Origin: UBA6168 sp041392505
GTDB lineage: Bacteria > Bacteroidota > Bacteroidia > Chitinophagales > Saprospiraceae
Direction of reading: 5' to 3'
Length of the DNA stretch: 64,000 nt
Assembly (NCBI GenBank): GCA_041392505.1
Contig: JAWKLX010000006.1
Coordinates: 1 to 64,000 of the forward strand
Positions within the stretch are counted from its first letter, which is position 1. Each line of letters starts with the position of its first letter. The translations under genes were made by a program, and so were the position numbers. Below are positions 9,524 to 18,187 of this stretch, piece after piece. The notes under the pieces are model-generated. The model was not told where the DNA came from, did no database searches, and worked only from the letters and a program-made list of their open reading frames with translations.

Positions 9524-10186
9524 TTAATATTTTTGTTTAAGGCTATTAATTTTTTGGAGTTTTTTAATATAATACCCTCTCATTTTAATCATTGCATCCT
9601 GCTGGGTATCATATTTATCTTTAAATTTTCTCCAAGACATTGATTCTATTGCAATTAAATCAATCATCGCATTCTCTGCATTTTCATAGCTTATATCATC
9701 GTGAATAAGAAATAAATAACTCAACAAATCAGGAGTGTTCCAAATTTGTCCAAATTGAATGTCCTCAAGAACTTTATCCATAAAGTAGTTGCGAGCAGTG
9801 AAGTCATCTGAAACTATAACCATTTGACTAAATATCTTATCTTTAACTACTTCTACTGCAGCACAAATCAAGTGCCTTTCCCCTTCATCCTTTTTTTTCA
9901 AACTCTTTTTGTAATAATCCTGACTAAGCCATTTTTTTTCTAGTGCAATAATTCGCTTAACACTGATGACAGAACTCTTAGTCTTGTCAATTTTTTTCCA
10001 TATCGAACGTTCTGTCGAAGTTCTTTCATTTACTTTAGTAAAGAATTCGTCTCTCACAGATTTGCATGTCATTACCTGTAAGTATTTCCAAAGCCACTTG
10101 TCAGTTTTTTGCCTATTTATTTCTATTCGAGATAAATGTGACAAAGAATTTGCGTCAATTAATATTTCTAATTTTCTACTTGCCAT
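9524..10186 (-). CDS. PIN-like domain protein (putative nuclease)
   Basis: A 220-residue protein with the acidic-residue pattern of a PIN-fold nuclease. The first strand EILIDANSLSHL carries Asp11, the SVRDEF segment carries Asp46/Glu47, DEGERHLICAA carries Asp100/Glu101/Glu103 on a helix, and the last core strand MVIVSDDFTARN carries Asp127/Asp128. Similarity to named PIN families is weak by eye, so the fold call rests on this spacing. Its start codon overlaps the stop of the upstream unknown gene by one base, which indicates translational coupling. In context it is the best candidate for the effector nuclease of the locus. Confidence 0.55.
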   Translation of the reverse strand: MASRKLEILIDANSLSHLSRIEINRQKTDKWLWKYLQVMTCKSVRDEFFTKVNERTSTERSIWKKIDKTKSSVISVKRIIALEKKWLSQDYYKKSLKKKDEGERHLICAAVEVVKDKIFSQMVIVSDDFTARNYFMDKVLEDIQFGQIWNTPDLLSYLFLIHDDISYENAENAMIDLIAIESMSWRKFKDKYDTQQDAMIKMRGYYIKKLQKINSLKQKY

Positions 10187-11268
10187 TATTTTAAATAAAG
10201 ATATGATTCATAACTTCTGCCTGATTTTCTTATCCCTAATTTTACTCCATTTATTTGTTTCTCAAAACCTATCCAATTCACAATTTCGGACATGTCAGCT
10301 ATAATTGATTCTTTTTGAAATAGCTTAAAGCATAAAAAAAACATTGTGTCATTAAGAGGTAACCTTGGCAAATTTAATACCCCGAACAATGCTTTGGCAC
10401 GGATTAAATAAAAAGAAACCAGTTTTTCTTTTTTCTCTTCTTCTAAATTTTGCCATAAACTTAGATTGCCACCCTCAATTAACAAAATGGAGTTTTTAAA
10501 ATAAGTATCTTCAAGCGAACAAAAATCTTGATTTATATGCTTAGAAATAATAACCTTATTTTCTACAAAAAGCTTTGTATTGATAAAGCCCAAATCTAGC
10601 CACCAATTTATTCTCGGTGGAACAATATCTTCGCTATATCTTTCTGGACTTCTCCATTCTTTTACCCTCTTGTAGGCTTCATAATATTTTTCTTTTACTA
10701 TAGAAGAAGTATTTATTTGGTTGATTTTTTTTTCTAAAAATAATAAATAATGATTTTTAAAATCTTTTTGATACTCTTTTAATGATTGACCAGGATTATC
10801 GCGTATCAGCTCGTAAACTGAAAGAAGCCGATCACTATCATGTAGCAATAAAGAATAAAGGAAAAATACTTTTTCAACATTGTTTAATGCAAAAGCATTT
10901 AAAGGGTTAAAATTTTGAGTAGCCTCCCTCAATATCAGCATCATACGAGATGGGTAAATCCAACCTTTTTCTTGAGATGTAAGAAAAAGGCTTTTGGAGG
11001 CATCTAAATAATTTTTTAAGCTTTGAGTTATTTTATTTTTCCTTTCGTACCTCCCTGTGGCTTTATTTAATTTTTTCTGGTTGATTTCTCCTGTCAATGA
11101 AAAGTATGATTGAAAATCCGATTCATGATCATCCGACCATTTATCTACCATTATCCTTAACAATTCAATATTGCATCCTTTTTTGCCAATTATTTCACTG
11201 AAAACAGAAAAGTACTTCAATCGTCTCACTTGGGTTTTAACTGATATTGCTTTTAGTTCTCTCATCAT
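10186..11268 (-). CDS. Uncharacterised protein of the DndC-like/DUF4007 operon
   Basis: I do not recognise this 360-residue protein. It is Lys/Leu-rich and predominantly alpha-helical, with an N-terminal segment (MMRELKAISVKTQVRRLKYF) that looks basic, and with no signal peptide or membrane segment. The frame begins MM with no gap after the stop codon of the PP-loop gene, and its own stop overlaps the PIN-like start by one base. The strict coupling implies that it is made in step with its neighbours, perhaps as a complex subunit. Base composition is among the most AT-rich in the window. Confidence 0.6.
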   Translation of the reverse strand: MMRELKAISVKTQVRRLKYFSVFSEIIGKKGCNIELLRIMVDKWSDDHESDFQSYFSLTGEINQKKLNKATGRYERKNKITQSLKNYLDASKSLFLTSQEKGWIYPSRMMLILREATQNFNPLNAFALNNVEKVFFLYSLLLHDSDRLLSVYELIRDNPGQSLKEYQKDFKNHYLLFLEKKINQINTSSIVKEKYYEAYKRVKEWRSPERYSEDIVPPRINWWLDLGFINTKLFVENKVIISKHINQDFCSLEDTYFKNSILLIEGGNLSLWQNLEEEKKEKLVSFYLIRAKALFGVLNLPRLPLNDTMFFLCFKLFQKESIIADMSEIVNWIGFEKQINGVKLGIRKSGRSYESYLYLK

Positions 11269-12366
11269 TTATATAAAACACGCCGCACACCCCACTCCCT
11301 CTCCTTCCGCTAATATATCTAACAGAAAAGGCGATTTGGTGTCAGCATTTGTATTTCTTTTTAAATATTCTTTTTTTATTTGTTTTATCCTTTCCGGTTT
11401 TATTAATTCCTCCAAAGTCTCATTCTGATTCCACGAATAGCCGTCTTTTTCATATTCGACTGCTTTTTGGAAGCGCTCCGGGTGCTGTTCATAGAGCCAA
11501 ACCCATTCTATTTTTTGTTGGAAAAAACAAAAAAAACAGCCGGAGCGGCTGCGGGCATATTGTCCTTTTTTACCACTGATTTCAAAAGGCATTTTATTGT
11601 AATAGGCCGGTACGCCGACACCGCTTTCTTCCAATAACCTAAATATATCGCTCCTCACCAATACCTCATCATTTTCGATCAAAGGGAAATAAGTTTCGGC
11701 GGCCAAAGGATAGCCTGTGCTTTGCAGCCAATTAAATATCAAGCGGTTGAAATCTTTTACATGGAGATCAAGCAGCATGTTCAGTTTTTGCCCTTGCGTA
11801 AATGATGGGGAAAGCGGTTGGCCAAGCAATTCCTCAAAGCGGGCGTTCTTGTCGTAGAGGTCAAGTGAGCCATAAAGGTCGAGCAGTGCCTCCCGATTAT
11901 GGTTGGCCAATGCTTTATCAATGACATCCTCGCTCCATATATTTTTCCGGAAAGGGAAAATGGATTGGATATTTGTTTTCTTGGAAATATAGCCCTCTCG
12001 GTCTTCGTCGCCCCTGATCCCCACATAAGAAACAACGGGGTCGCTACCCACAAATTTTTCAAACGGTTCAAGTTTGAGTTTTTTGGTACACCACCGAGCC
12101 ATGGAAGAGGGCAAGAAACCGCCGTACATTTTCAGGTAATGATCGAACGGGTCTTCATGACTGCTTTCTGCTGCCCGGAGTTTGGCAATCGGCTTGCCGA
12201 GGAACACTTCGAGGTTTTCGATCAGTTGGTAGGTCTCGTCCAATTCTTTTCCCGTATCACAGGTATAGTACTCAATATCCATGTCGGGATATTTGCTTTT
12301 AATATAGATGGCCAAAGCTGCGCTGTCTTTTCCACCTGATATACCTAATAGGTGCCGTACTGCCAT
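11269..12366 (-). CDS. DndC/PAPS-reductase-like PP-loop enzyme with Fe-S cysteines
   Basis: A 365-residue protein of the PAPS-reductase/DndC family (COG0175 type). The PP-loop ATP-pyrophosphatase motif is SGGKDS (residues 10-15). Four or five cysteines in family positions suggest an iron-sulfur cluster: RWCTKKLKLEP (Cys93), SGCFFC (Cys277, Cys280) and a C-terminal VGCAAC (Cys360, Cys363). In DndC the PP-loop and 4Fe-4S cluster activate the DNA backbone for sulfur insertion; the BREX type 4 protein BrxP is a relative. Here the neighbours are DUF4007, ATPases and a PIN-like protein. The gene overlaps the ATPase stop by one base, and the next gene follows with no gap. The substrate is not proven: sulfation, reduction or phosphorothioation are all open. 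Confidence 0.8.
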   Translation of the reverse strand: MAVRHLLGISGGKDSAALAIYIKSKYPDMDIEYYTCDTGKELDETYQLIENLEVFLGKPIAKLRAAESSHEDPFDHYLKMYGGFLPSSMARWCTKKLKLEPFEKFVGSDPVVSYVGIRGDEDREGYISKKTNIQSIFPFRKNIWSEDVIDKALANHNREALLDLYGSLDLYDKNARFEELLGQPLSPSFTQGQKLNMLLDLHVKDFNRLIFNWLQSTGYPLAAETYFPLIENDEVLVRSDIFRLLEESGVGVPAYYNKMPFEISGKKGQYARSRSGCFFCFFQQKIEWVWLYEQHPERFQKAVEYEKDGYSWNQNETLEELIKPERIKQIKKEYLKRNTNADTKSPFLLDILAEGEGVGCAACFI

Positions 12367-15300
12367 TATTCGTTTTTTAGAAATTCTTTCAATAGGCTTG
12401 CCAAAGCTGCAATGTTTAGAGTTTTGTCATTGCCTAATTGCGTCCGGAGCGATCCTTCTAAGCGTTTGATTTCTTCTTTTTTCTTTTTAGGGTAACGTAT
12501 TACCTTTTTCTCGACTTGGCCAAAGGTAATAATTTCCAAACTTAAAACTTCCTCCTTTTTCTCATCAATTGTTTTGTTGGATAGTTGGGAAAAAGTATCC
12601 AATTCCAAGATGTAATTTTTGAATTTGTCGAAAAGCAAAGGTTCGTCCCTGTCACGAAGGTTTTCTAATGTTTTGCCAACGACAGATTGAGCAATAGAAC
12701 TCAACCAACTGTTGCGGTCATCTAAATCGGAAGTGAGCCGCATCAAAAGCGCTTTATGGTGGGGGAGCAACAAATACTGCTTTACGTTTTTAAAGCGTTT
12801 TTTAATTTTGGGTTGGTATTTTTCAAAAACGACATCTTCATATATCACTTCGTTTTTTATAAATACTTCAAACCTGTTTATTAATTCTTCGTGGCAGGTT
12901 CTTATCTCACGAATAGCATTTTGCAATTTGGAAATATATTCCGCCAATAGTTCAGGCGACTTTTTTAATTGAGAAAGGGTCACGCCTAAAGCGGTCGGAA
13001 AATCCTCGAAAAATGTTTTTTCGGGGTCGGTTGCTTTCTCGATAGCCGACCTGATGGCGATGGTTTCTTTTTTCAGCCTTTTCGTTTGCTTGGCATATTC
13101 TGGCAAACCTGAGTAAAAATTGAGGAATGGCCGGATCGTTTCAATAAAAGTTTGATTGTCGGTTTTTTCTTTGGGGCTTTGATTTAAAAATTGGCGGTAT
13201 CTATTGAATATCTCCAATTTAACACCTTTCACATCAAAGGCTTTTATGGAAAACTCTTTTGGGTTTTTGGCAAGTAATTCGAGTGTGCCTTCTGTTATTT
13301 CAGGAATATATATATCGTTGCCAAAAAGGGCAAACTCATCCCTTTTGACAAAAAGGAAAGTGGGCAACCAAAAATCAATTAATCCTTGTTTTAATTTAAA
13401 CGGTGGCTTTTTAAAACCTTCCACCAGATTAGTCAGGGGCAGGCGGTTCTTTTTTGTTTTTTCCAACCAATCTTCTCCGTATTCCCAAAGAGGGATAAAA
13501 GAAGAATCGGTGTTTGGCTTTATTTCTTCAAGCGGATTTTTTGGATTGAAAACCAAACCATTTTCGCGTAACAAAGAAAGAAAGATGGTTTTTTCTGGCG
13601 GGAATTTATCTTTTTCAAAACCTAAATCTTCATCCTCCCAATTTTGCACAAGGTTTTTATAGTAAGCTCTTTTTGCTGTATATATGGATGATGACAACGA
13701 ACTCCTATTGACCAATTCACTGTGAAATACCGGAGCTTTAAAATATACTTTTTTACAGATATAGGACAACTTAGAATTGAACTCCCTTTTAGATTTTATA
13801 TCAAGTTCTTGTCCGGCAAAAATCCAAACAACATCGTTGCCTTTATTATTTAAACTGTTCAAAATATAGTGGTTCAATAAGTTTTCTTGATGTTCTTGGA
13901 TATTGCTCAATTCCCTTTGAGCTATTCGGTCATCATCCGGCACATTTTCTTTTGTTTTTCTGGTTTTCTCTATTTCCCGTAATAAATTTCGGATCACCGA
14001 AGAATTTTTATAATAACCATAAAGGATAGCCTTGTCGGCTTGTTCTTTTGAAAAATTAATAATTTGTTCGACAGTGATTTTTTCATTAAAAATCAAATTC
14101 ACAAAACCATCCGTATCTTCTTCCGGTATTAATTCTTTTTTGGGCACATTGGAAAAAATAAATTCAAATATGCGTGGTGTGCCCGTTTTATAATAATGTT
14201 CTTTGGCGAACACGGCAGGAAAAGAAAAATGGCGATAAAGAAGGCTCACTACATCCTCGATCTCGCCGACTTGATCGTCTGCTTTTTGCAACTCACCTTG
14301 AATATCAATATCCGTTCCCTCAAATATGACAAATCGGTTTTCGTAATTCCTATAAAGAAATATTTTTTTGTCAACCAATATTTCAACTGCACTATCAGGG
14401 TCGTTGATTCCTAAACAATTCTCTGCATAATCAAAAAGGAATTCTGGAGATATATTTCCACCTTTGCTTGCGAAAATATTTAAAAGACCAACCGCTTTAA
14501 TTAGCTTTTGGCAATCAAATGCGACATTTCCTTCTAAATCATTTTCCACTCTTTCCAATGCCCCTTTTATTCCCGACCATGCAGAATAATCAGCATTAAA
14601 CTTTGAGGTAAGAAAAGAGTAGAAATTAAAAATCAGATAATCATATAAATTGGAGAGATTGTAAAATGGATTTGTGTGTTTGTCAAAAGCATTAATCCCT
14701 GTGTAGTCTGTTCCTTCCAAAAAAGAAAAAAGCGACCTTTCGTTTTGCCCGTACCGCTGCATGGACAACGCTGCAACAGATGCTGAAAATAAATCCAACG
14801 GAAAAAGTTTAAGGGCAAGCTGATTGGCAAATTCAGGGTTAAAAGGAAATACCTTTGTTTGAATAAATAGGTTGGCAGCTTTATTTATTTTGACATTATC
14901 AATTTTTGCCTCGTTCAGGCTCAAACGCTCCCCTGCAAGAAACAATAATTGCTCAACAGGTTCATTAAATGTGATTTCTTTAAACCTCCCTTTTACTTTT
15001 GCCCATTCTTGTCTTTGGGAGGGAGTCAGTCCAAAAGAATAGGCATCGAAATTTTGGTGGAGCGTCGTGAGTAAGGCTATATTATATGATGGGTCATTTA
15101 CAAATTCGGCAAGTTGTTGAAGAAAGAATAATTCTTTTTCAGGATTGTTTTTGGCTGCATATTCTAGGAATTTCCCGAACTCATCAATCATTAAAACCAA
15201 AAGCCCATTTCCCTTTCCTAATTTATGGTAATGGTGGAATATTTCCGCAAAAATTTGTTCGGGAGTTGATTGGCTGTTTTTATTTCCGAAATGATAATTG

Positions 15301-15596
15301 AAAAAATCCGTGACAGAACTATATGAACCAATAAGCGGTAAAACTTCGACTTTTAAATCTTCTAAACCATTGATATTAAAATAATGGGCCTGGCTTTTTA
15401 ATGTCTTAGAGAATGCCCATAAAAAAGCAGATTTACCTGTACCATAAGAACCAATAATATTAAATGACCGATTGCCATTTTTGAATTCAGTACCGATTTG
15501 GTTTGCAACACGGCGGGCATTTGGTGTTGGGATGTAATTTATTTTTGCATCCTTGTCCCGTAAAATATTTATGGATGGGGTGTATTTAATTGCCAT
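12366..15596 (-). CDS. Large P-loop ATPase (BrxC/STAND-like) of the DndC-like/DUF4007 operon
   Basis: A 1076-residue ATPase. Walker A is GSYGTGKS (residues 49-56) and Walker B is LLVLMIDEFGKFLEY (Asp138-Glu139). A following LLTTLHQNFD strand with WAKVKGRFKEITF looks like a sensor and arginine-finger region. The rest is a long helical and mixed part without a family I can name. Size and architecture recall BrxC/PglY-like ATPases, but no PglZ or BrxL gene is nearby. The start overlaps the end of the DUF4007 gene by 11 bp. It probably acts as the large ATP-dependent scaffold of the system. Confidence 0.72.
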   Translation of the reverse strand: MAIKYTPSINILRDKDAKINYIPTPNARRVANQIGTEFKNGNRSFNIIGSYGTGKSAFLWAFSKTLKSQAHYFNINGLEDLKVEVLPLIGSYSSVTDFFNYHFGNKNSQSTPEQIFAEIFHHYHKLGKGNGLLVLMIDEFGKFLEYAAKNNPEKELFFLQQLAEFVNDPSYNIALLTTLHQNFDAYSFGLTPSQRQEWAKVKGRFKEITFNEPVEQLLFLAGERLSLNEAKIDNVKINKAANLFIQTKVFPFNPEFANQLALKLFPLDLFSASVAALSMQRYGQNERSLFSFLEGTDYTGINAFDKHTNPFYNLSNLYDYLIFNFYSFLTSKFNADYSAWSGIKGALERVENDLEGNVAFDCQKLIKAVGLLNIFASKGGNISPEFLFDYAENCLGINDPDSAVEILVDKKIFLYRNYENRFVIFEGTDIDIQGELQKADDQVGEIEDVVSLLYRHFSFPAVFAKEHYYKTGTPRIFEFIFSNVPKKELIPEEDTDGFVNLIFNEKITVEQIINFSKEQADKAILYGYYKNSSVIRNLLREIEKTRKTKENVPDDDRIAQRELSNIQEHQENLLNHYILNSLNNKGNDVVWIFAGQELDIKSKREFNSKLSYICKKVYFKAPVFHSELVNRSSLSSSIYTAKRAYYKNLVQNWEDEDLGFEKDKFPPEKTIFLSLLRENGLVFNPKNPLEEIKPNTDSSFIPLWEYGEDWLEKTKKNRLPLTNLVEGFKKPPFKLKQGLIDFWLPTFLFVKRDEFALFGNDIYIPEITEGTLELLAKNPKEFSIKAFDVKGVKLEIFNRYRQFLNQSPKEKTDNQTFIETIRPFLNFYSGLPEYAKQTKRLKKETIAIRSAIEKATDPEKTFFEDFPTALGVTLSQLKKSPELLAEYISKLQNAIREIRTCHEELINRFEVFIKNEVIYEDVVFEKYQPKIKKRFKNVKQYLLLPHHKALLMRLTSDLDDRNSWLSSIAQSVVGKTLENLRDRDEPLLFDKFKNYILELDTFSQLSNKTIDEKKEEVLSLEIITFGQVEKKVIRYPKKKKEEIKRLEGSLRTQLGNDKTLNIAALASLLKEFLKNE

Positions 15597-16461
15597 TATA
15601 GTATTTGTCTAAAATTTTATATGGGTTTGGTTTGCTTTTAAATTGAAGTTCACGCACTCCCGCATCGTCTTTGTACACAAGAAAATCAAATTTGGAAACG
15701 AGTTGCTCAATTTTTGTCACAATACCCGAACGGTTCAGGGCGAATATTGAACCTATACTATTATAGCCTCTTTCCATTTCATCTAAACTGATTGACTTTC
15801 CAATATTTTCATCAGAAAGCAATGCATATAATATTATTTCTTCAGGAAGCTCTTCCTTTTCGTTTGTTTCAATATAGTAAATAGCGTTTTTACCTTTTGA
15901 AATAATTTTCAATAATTGTAAATCAGGCAAAATTCCAGCAACAACTTCTTCTTTGTCTTTCGCCCCTTTTGTAGTTCCAAAATACAGCTTAGTAAATACA
16001 TCAAAATCGCTTTCAATAGTATTTTTGTTAAAATTAAAATTTAGCCCCTCAGCGTCTTTTGCTTGCATGAAACGAACAAAATTCGCTTTTGAAAATTCGA
16101 TTTTTTCTTTTCTCAGTTCATTAAAAATAAGGCTATAAGATGTAGCAAACCCTTTTTTAACTAAATGATAATGCAGCAACCACAGGCTTCCATCATCTTC
16201 TAAGTAAGGGTCGTAACCATCGTCTGAAAATAGTCGGTGAGCAAATTCAGTTAACTCACTTCCCGTTTCTGAAAGATTAAATGCACGAATCCAGTACCTG
16301 ATAGATGATGCCATGTTTTTACCAACTCCTAATTCGACAACAGTATCATCAGCGCTGAAAGACTTCTCCTTTTGTACAAAATCATAGCCTTTTTTAAGCC
16401 AAAGATGTCGGCATTGGAAGGATTCATGACCGGAGAAAACGGGGCGATTGATTGAATTCAT
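15586..16461 (-). CDS. DUF4007 family protein, first gene of the operon
   Basis: A 291-residue protein starting at the ATG at 16461 (MNSINRPVFSGHESFQCRHLW). A frame extending to 16470 would need a TTG start. The N-terminal FSGHESFQCRHLWLKKGYDF and the VVELGVGKNMASSIRYW segment are characteristic of DUF4007, a family found in defence neighbourhoods with PAPS-reductase-like proteins. The C-terminal 80 residues look like a winged-helix (LVSKFDFLVYKDDAGVRELQF), so DNA contact or autoregulation is possible. As the promoter-proximal gene it sits 24 bp downstream of a clear -7 box (16485-16492) and the 11-bp repeats at 16507-16567. Confidence 0.75.
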   Translation of the reverse strand: MNSINRPVFSGHESFQCRHLWLKKGYDFVQKEKSFSADDTVVELGVGKNMASSIRYWIRAFNLSETGSELTEFAHRLFSDDGYDPYLEDDGSLWLLHYHLVKKGFATSYSLIFNELRKEKIEFSKANFVRFMQAKDAEGLNFNFNKNTIESDFDVFTKLYFGTTKGAKDKEEVVAGILPDLQLLKIISKGKNAIYYIETNEKEELPEEIILYALLSDENIGKSISLDEMERGYNSIGSIFALNRSGIVTKIEQLVSKFDFLVYKDDAGVRELQFKSKPNPYKILDKYYNGN

Positions 16462-16484
16462 AATAGTCAATAAATATTGATGTA

Positions 16485-16567
16485 CAAAGATAGGAATTAG
16501 TCAATCTTATTGGCCTTACTTTATTATTGACCTTAAGGGTTTTCTTATAAAACCCTTTATTGACCTT
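16485..16567 (-). promoter_or_regulatory. Promoter and iterated operator-like repeats of the six-gene operon
   Basis: On the minus strand, a perfect -7 box TATCTTTG lies at 16485-16492, 24 bp before the DUF4007 ATG. Around and upstream of the expected -33 position are three direct copies of TTATTGRCCTT (plus-strand sense): 16507-16517 (TTATTGGCCTT), 16524-16534 and 16557-16567 (both TTATTGACCTT), with start-to-start spacing of 17 and 33 bp. Between copies two and three is a 9-bp inverted repeat AAGGGTTTT/AAAACCCTT (16535-16557). No TTTG -33 box is present, so a dedicated activator or repressor binding the repeats is likely. Confidence 0.5.
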
Positions 16568-16707
16568 TTTGTTATAGTAGCAATTCCACTACTTAGATGT
16601 ACCCCTCCAAACCCCAATGTTTCCTTCCCTTTTCACCAGCAGCCATCATTTTTATATCAGATAGGCCGCCACAGCTCAGAGCGGATGCCTCCCCCCCCCC
16701 GCTCCCA

Positions 16708-16896
16708 TCACTGCAACAAATTAAAAAACCCTTGATCCACCGTCGCACCCAATTCCCGGGCGCGGACAACGTCTTTTAACGCCAATTCTTTATTGCCCAA
16801 ATTAAAATGGGCTTTGGCCCGGTTGACATAAACGTTGGCGGCTTCTGGATTTAATTCGAGGGCCCGGTTAAAATCATTTAGGGCATTGGCATAACC
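16708..16896 (-). pseudogene. TPR-repeat protein remnant (C-terminal fragment)
   Basis: An open stretch of 62 codons encodes one and a half tetratricopeptide repeats (NDFNRALELNPEAANVY, then NRAKAHFNLGNKELALKD) and ends at a normal stop. Similarity stops abruptly at 16896, where the upstream frame becomes unrelated sequence with no start codon. This is the 3' relic of a longer TPR gene, probably cut by the rearrangement that brought in the neighbouring island. Confidence 0.6.
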
Positions 16897-17205
16897 AATT
16901 GTCCCAAGTATAAAAAAGCTGTTTCAAGTTTAGTGCAGCGGAACTCGATACGCCTCATCAAGCAGCCCGATGTATTTCGGAACAGGCTCTCTGACTACCA
17001 AGCCCGGCGGGGCCAACACCTCTCTTTGAAGGATTGACATAAAAAGTATAAAATCCCCAGTTCAATATTAATGCGGCGGATGCCTCTTAGGAGGTTACCC
17101 AGGTTGGAGGCTTAGAGGATGATGTAGTCGGCAAAGTCTTTATTTCTGATGTAGATAATTGACCAATAGCTTCAGGGGTAAAAAACGTTTTTACCTTTAA
17201 GAAAT
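16897..17205. other. Intergenic region between the TPR relic and the HNH module
   Basis: Mixed-composition DNA. A 36-codon minus-strand frame at 16930-17040 (MSILQREVLAPPGLVV...) reads like a coding remnant but matches no family I recognise. No promoter or structured RNA was seen. Confidence 0.35.
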
Positions 17206-17637
17206 TCAATCCTCTTTAGGCGGATGCCGATCCACTTCTATTAACTCTTTCCGCATACGAACCAGTTGTGATCGATTTAATTGCAGCGCAGCAACCGTTG
17301 CCCGGCCGGTTGGCGTTAAGCCAAGGATATGTATGAAGCTGGCATGCCAGACAAAATGTTCTTTCCAGATTTGGATTCGTGGATTGAAAAGAGGGGCTTC
17401 TTGCTGACTAAAGGGATCAATGGCGGCTATTTTATCATGCTTGCAGCGGTTGCAGCCAAAACAGGAGTGCGCTAAGTTGTCGAGTTCATCCGTCCCTCCA
17501 AACATCGGAGGCCTAATGTGGTCAATGGTAAAGCGGTGAGGGGAAAATACAACAGAAGCTTTGCAATATTCGCAAAGCCCACCTGCCCGATCTTCAATAA
17601 AAGCCCGTTTTTCATCGGAGAATTTAGACTTTGCCAT
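17206..17637 (-). CDS. HNH endonuclease
   Basis: A 143-residue HNH nuclease. The zinc-binding CEYC (Cys22, Cys25) precedes the catalytic strand FTIDHIRP (Asp39, His40), then Asn54 and the second knuckle CFGCNRCK (Cys59, Cys62, Asn63). This is the McrA/HNH_1 arrangement of free-standing nucleases that cut double-stranded DNA with a single metal. It overlaps the 3' end of the upstream small gene by 14 bp, forming a two-gene module widespread in Bacteroidota and Cyanobacteria. The biological role of such modules is unknown; they may be mobile or defensive. Confidence 0.88.
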   Translation of the reverse strand: MAKSKFSDEKRAFIEDRAGGLCEYCKASVVFSPHRFTIDHIRPPMFGGTDELDNLAHSCFGCNRCKHDKIAAIDPFSQQEAPLFNPRIQIWKEHFVWHASFIHILGLTPTGRATVAALQLNRSQLVRMRKELIEVDRHPPKED

Positions 17638-18007
17638 ATTGCAAGCCCAGTTGTTGCATGACTTCTTCTAAACTGATGCCACGGAGCAGTGCCAGTTTTT
17701 TTAACAGTCGGAGACGGTAGACGGTGTATTCTTCATATTCTTCGGTGAGGGAGGTTAATTCTGCATGTTCGGATTTAGATAAGCCCGATGCCTCCATTTT
17801 ATTATCCAGCTTTTGGATTTGCTGCCACTTTTCGTTTGGAAATCCTTTGTTGATTTTGGTCAACAGGGCAGATTCTTCTTCGGATACGTTGCTGTGTCGC
17901 TTTTTCGCTCTCAGTTTGTTCACGGAGGAAATGAATTTTTCATATTCCTCTAAATTTAGATCGGCGGCACGTTTAATAAGGTCGGAAAAAGATAATTGCA
18001 GGCTCAT
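17624..18007 (-). CDS. Small helical partner of the HNH endonuclease
   Basis: A 127-residue, almost entirely helical protein, taken from the ATG at 18007 (MSLQLSFSDLIKRAADLN); an extension to 18037 adds only leader. It is rich in Glu/Lys/Leu and has a coiled-coil look (LTSLTEEYEEYTVYRLRLLKKLA). I know no function. Its 14-bp overlap with the HNH gene suggests joint translation, so a regulatory or antitoxin-like role is possible but unproven. Confidence 0.65.
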   Translation of the reverse strand: MSLQLSFSDLIKRAADLNLEEYEKFISSVNKLRAKKRHSNVSEEESALLTKINKGFPNEKWQQIQKLDNKMEASGLSKSEHAELTSLTEEYEEYTVYRLRLLKKLALLRGISLEEVMQQLGLQYGKV

Positions 18008-18024
18008 TGATAAATATTTATTTA

Positions 18025-18055
18025 CAAAACTAACCATCGCTTAATGAAGTTCAAA
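18025..18055 (-). promoter_or_regulatory. Promoter of the HNH module
   Basis: On the minus strand TTTG (18052-18055) and TAGTTTTG (18025-18032) are separated by 19 bp, matching the Bacteroidota consensus. The start codon lies 17 bp downstream of the -7 box, giving a very short leader. Confidence 0.55.
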
Positions 18056-18187
18056 ATCGAAAAGCAGTACCCGGAAATTTATTGGTACTACTACACTGCA
18101 CTATAATAGGTTTTGTGCCTGTATTATTTTTCCCACCTTCATTAAAACCCTCCCCATCACTTTCCTCTCAGCCCTTTTCCCTCACCA

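Noticed and set aside
8366..16461. BREX type 4 (BrxP-containing) as the identity of the DndC-like operon
   Set aside because: No PglZ-type phosphatase or BrxL protease is visible, and DUF4007, PIN-like and GHKL proteins are not part of that type as I know it.
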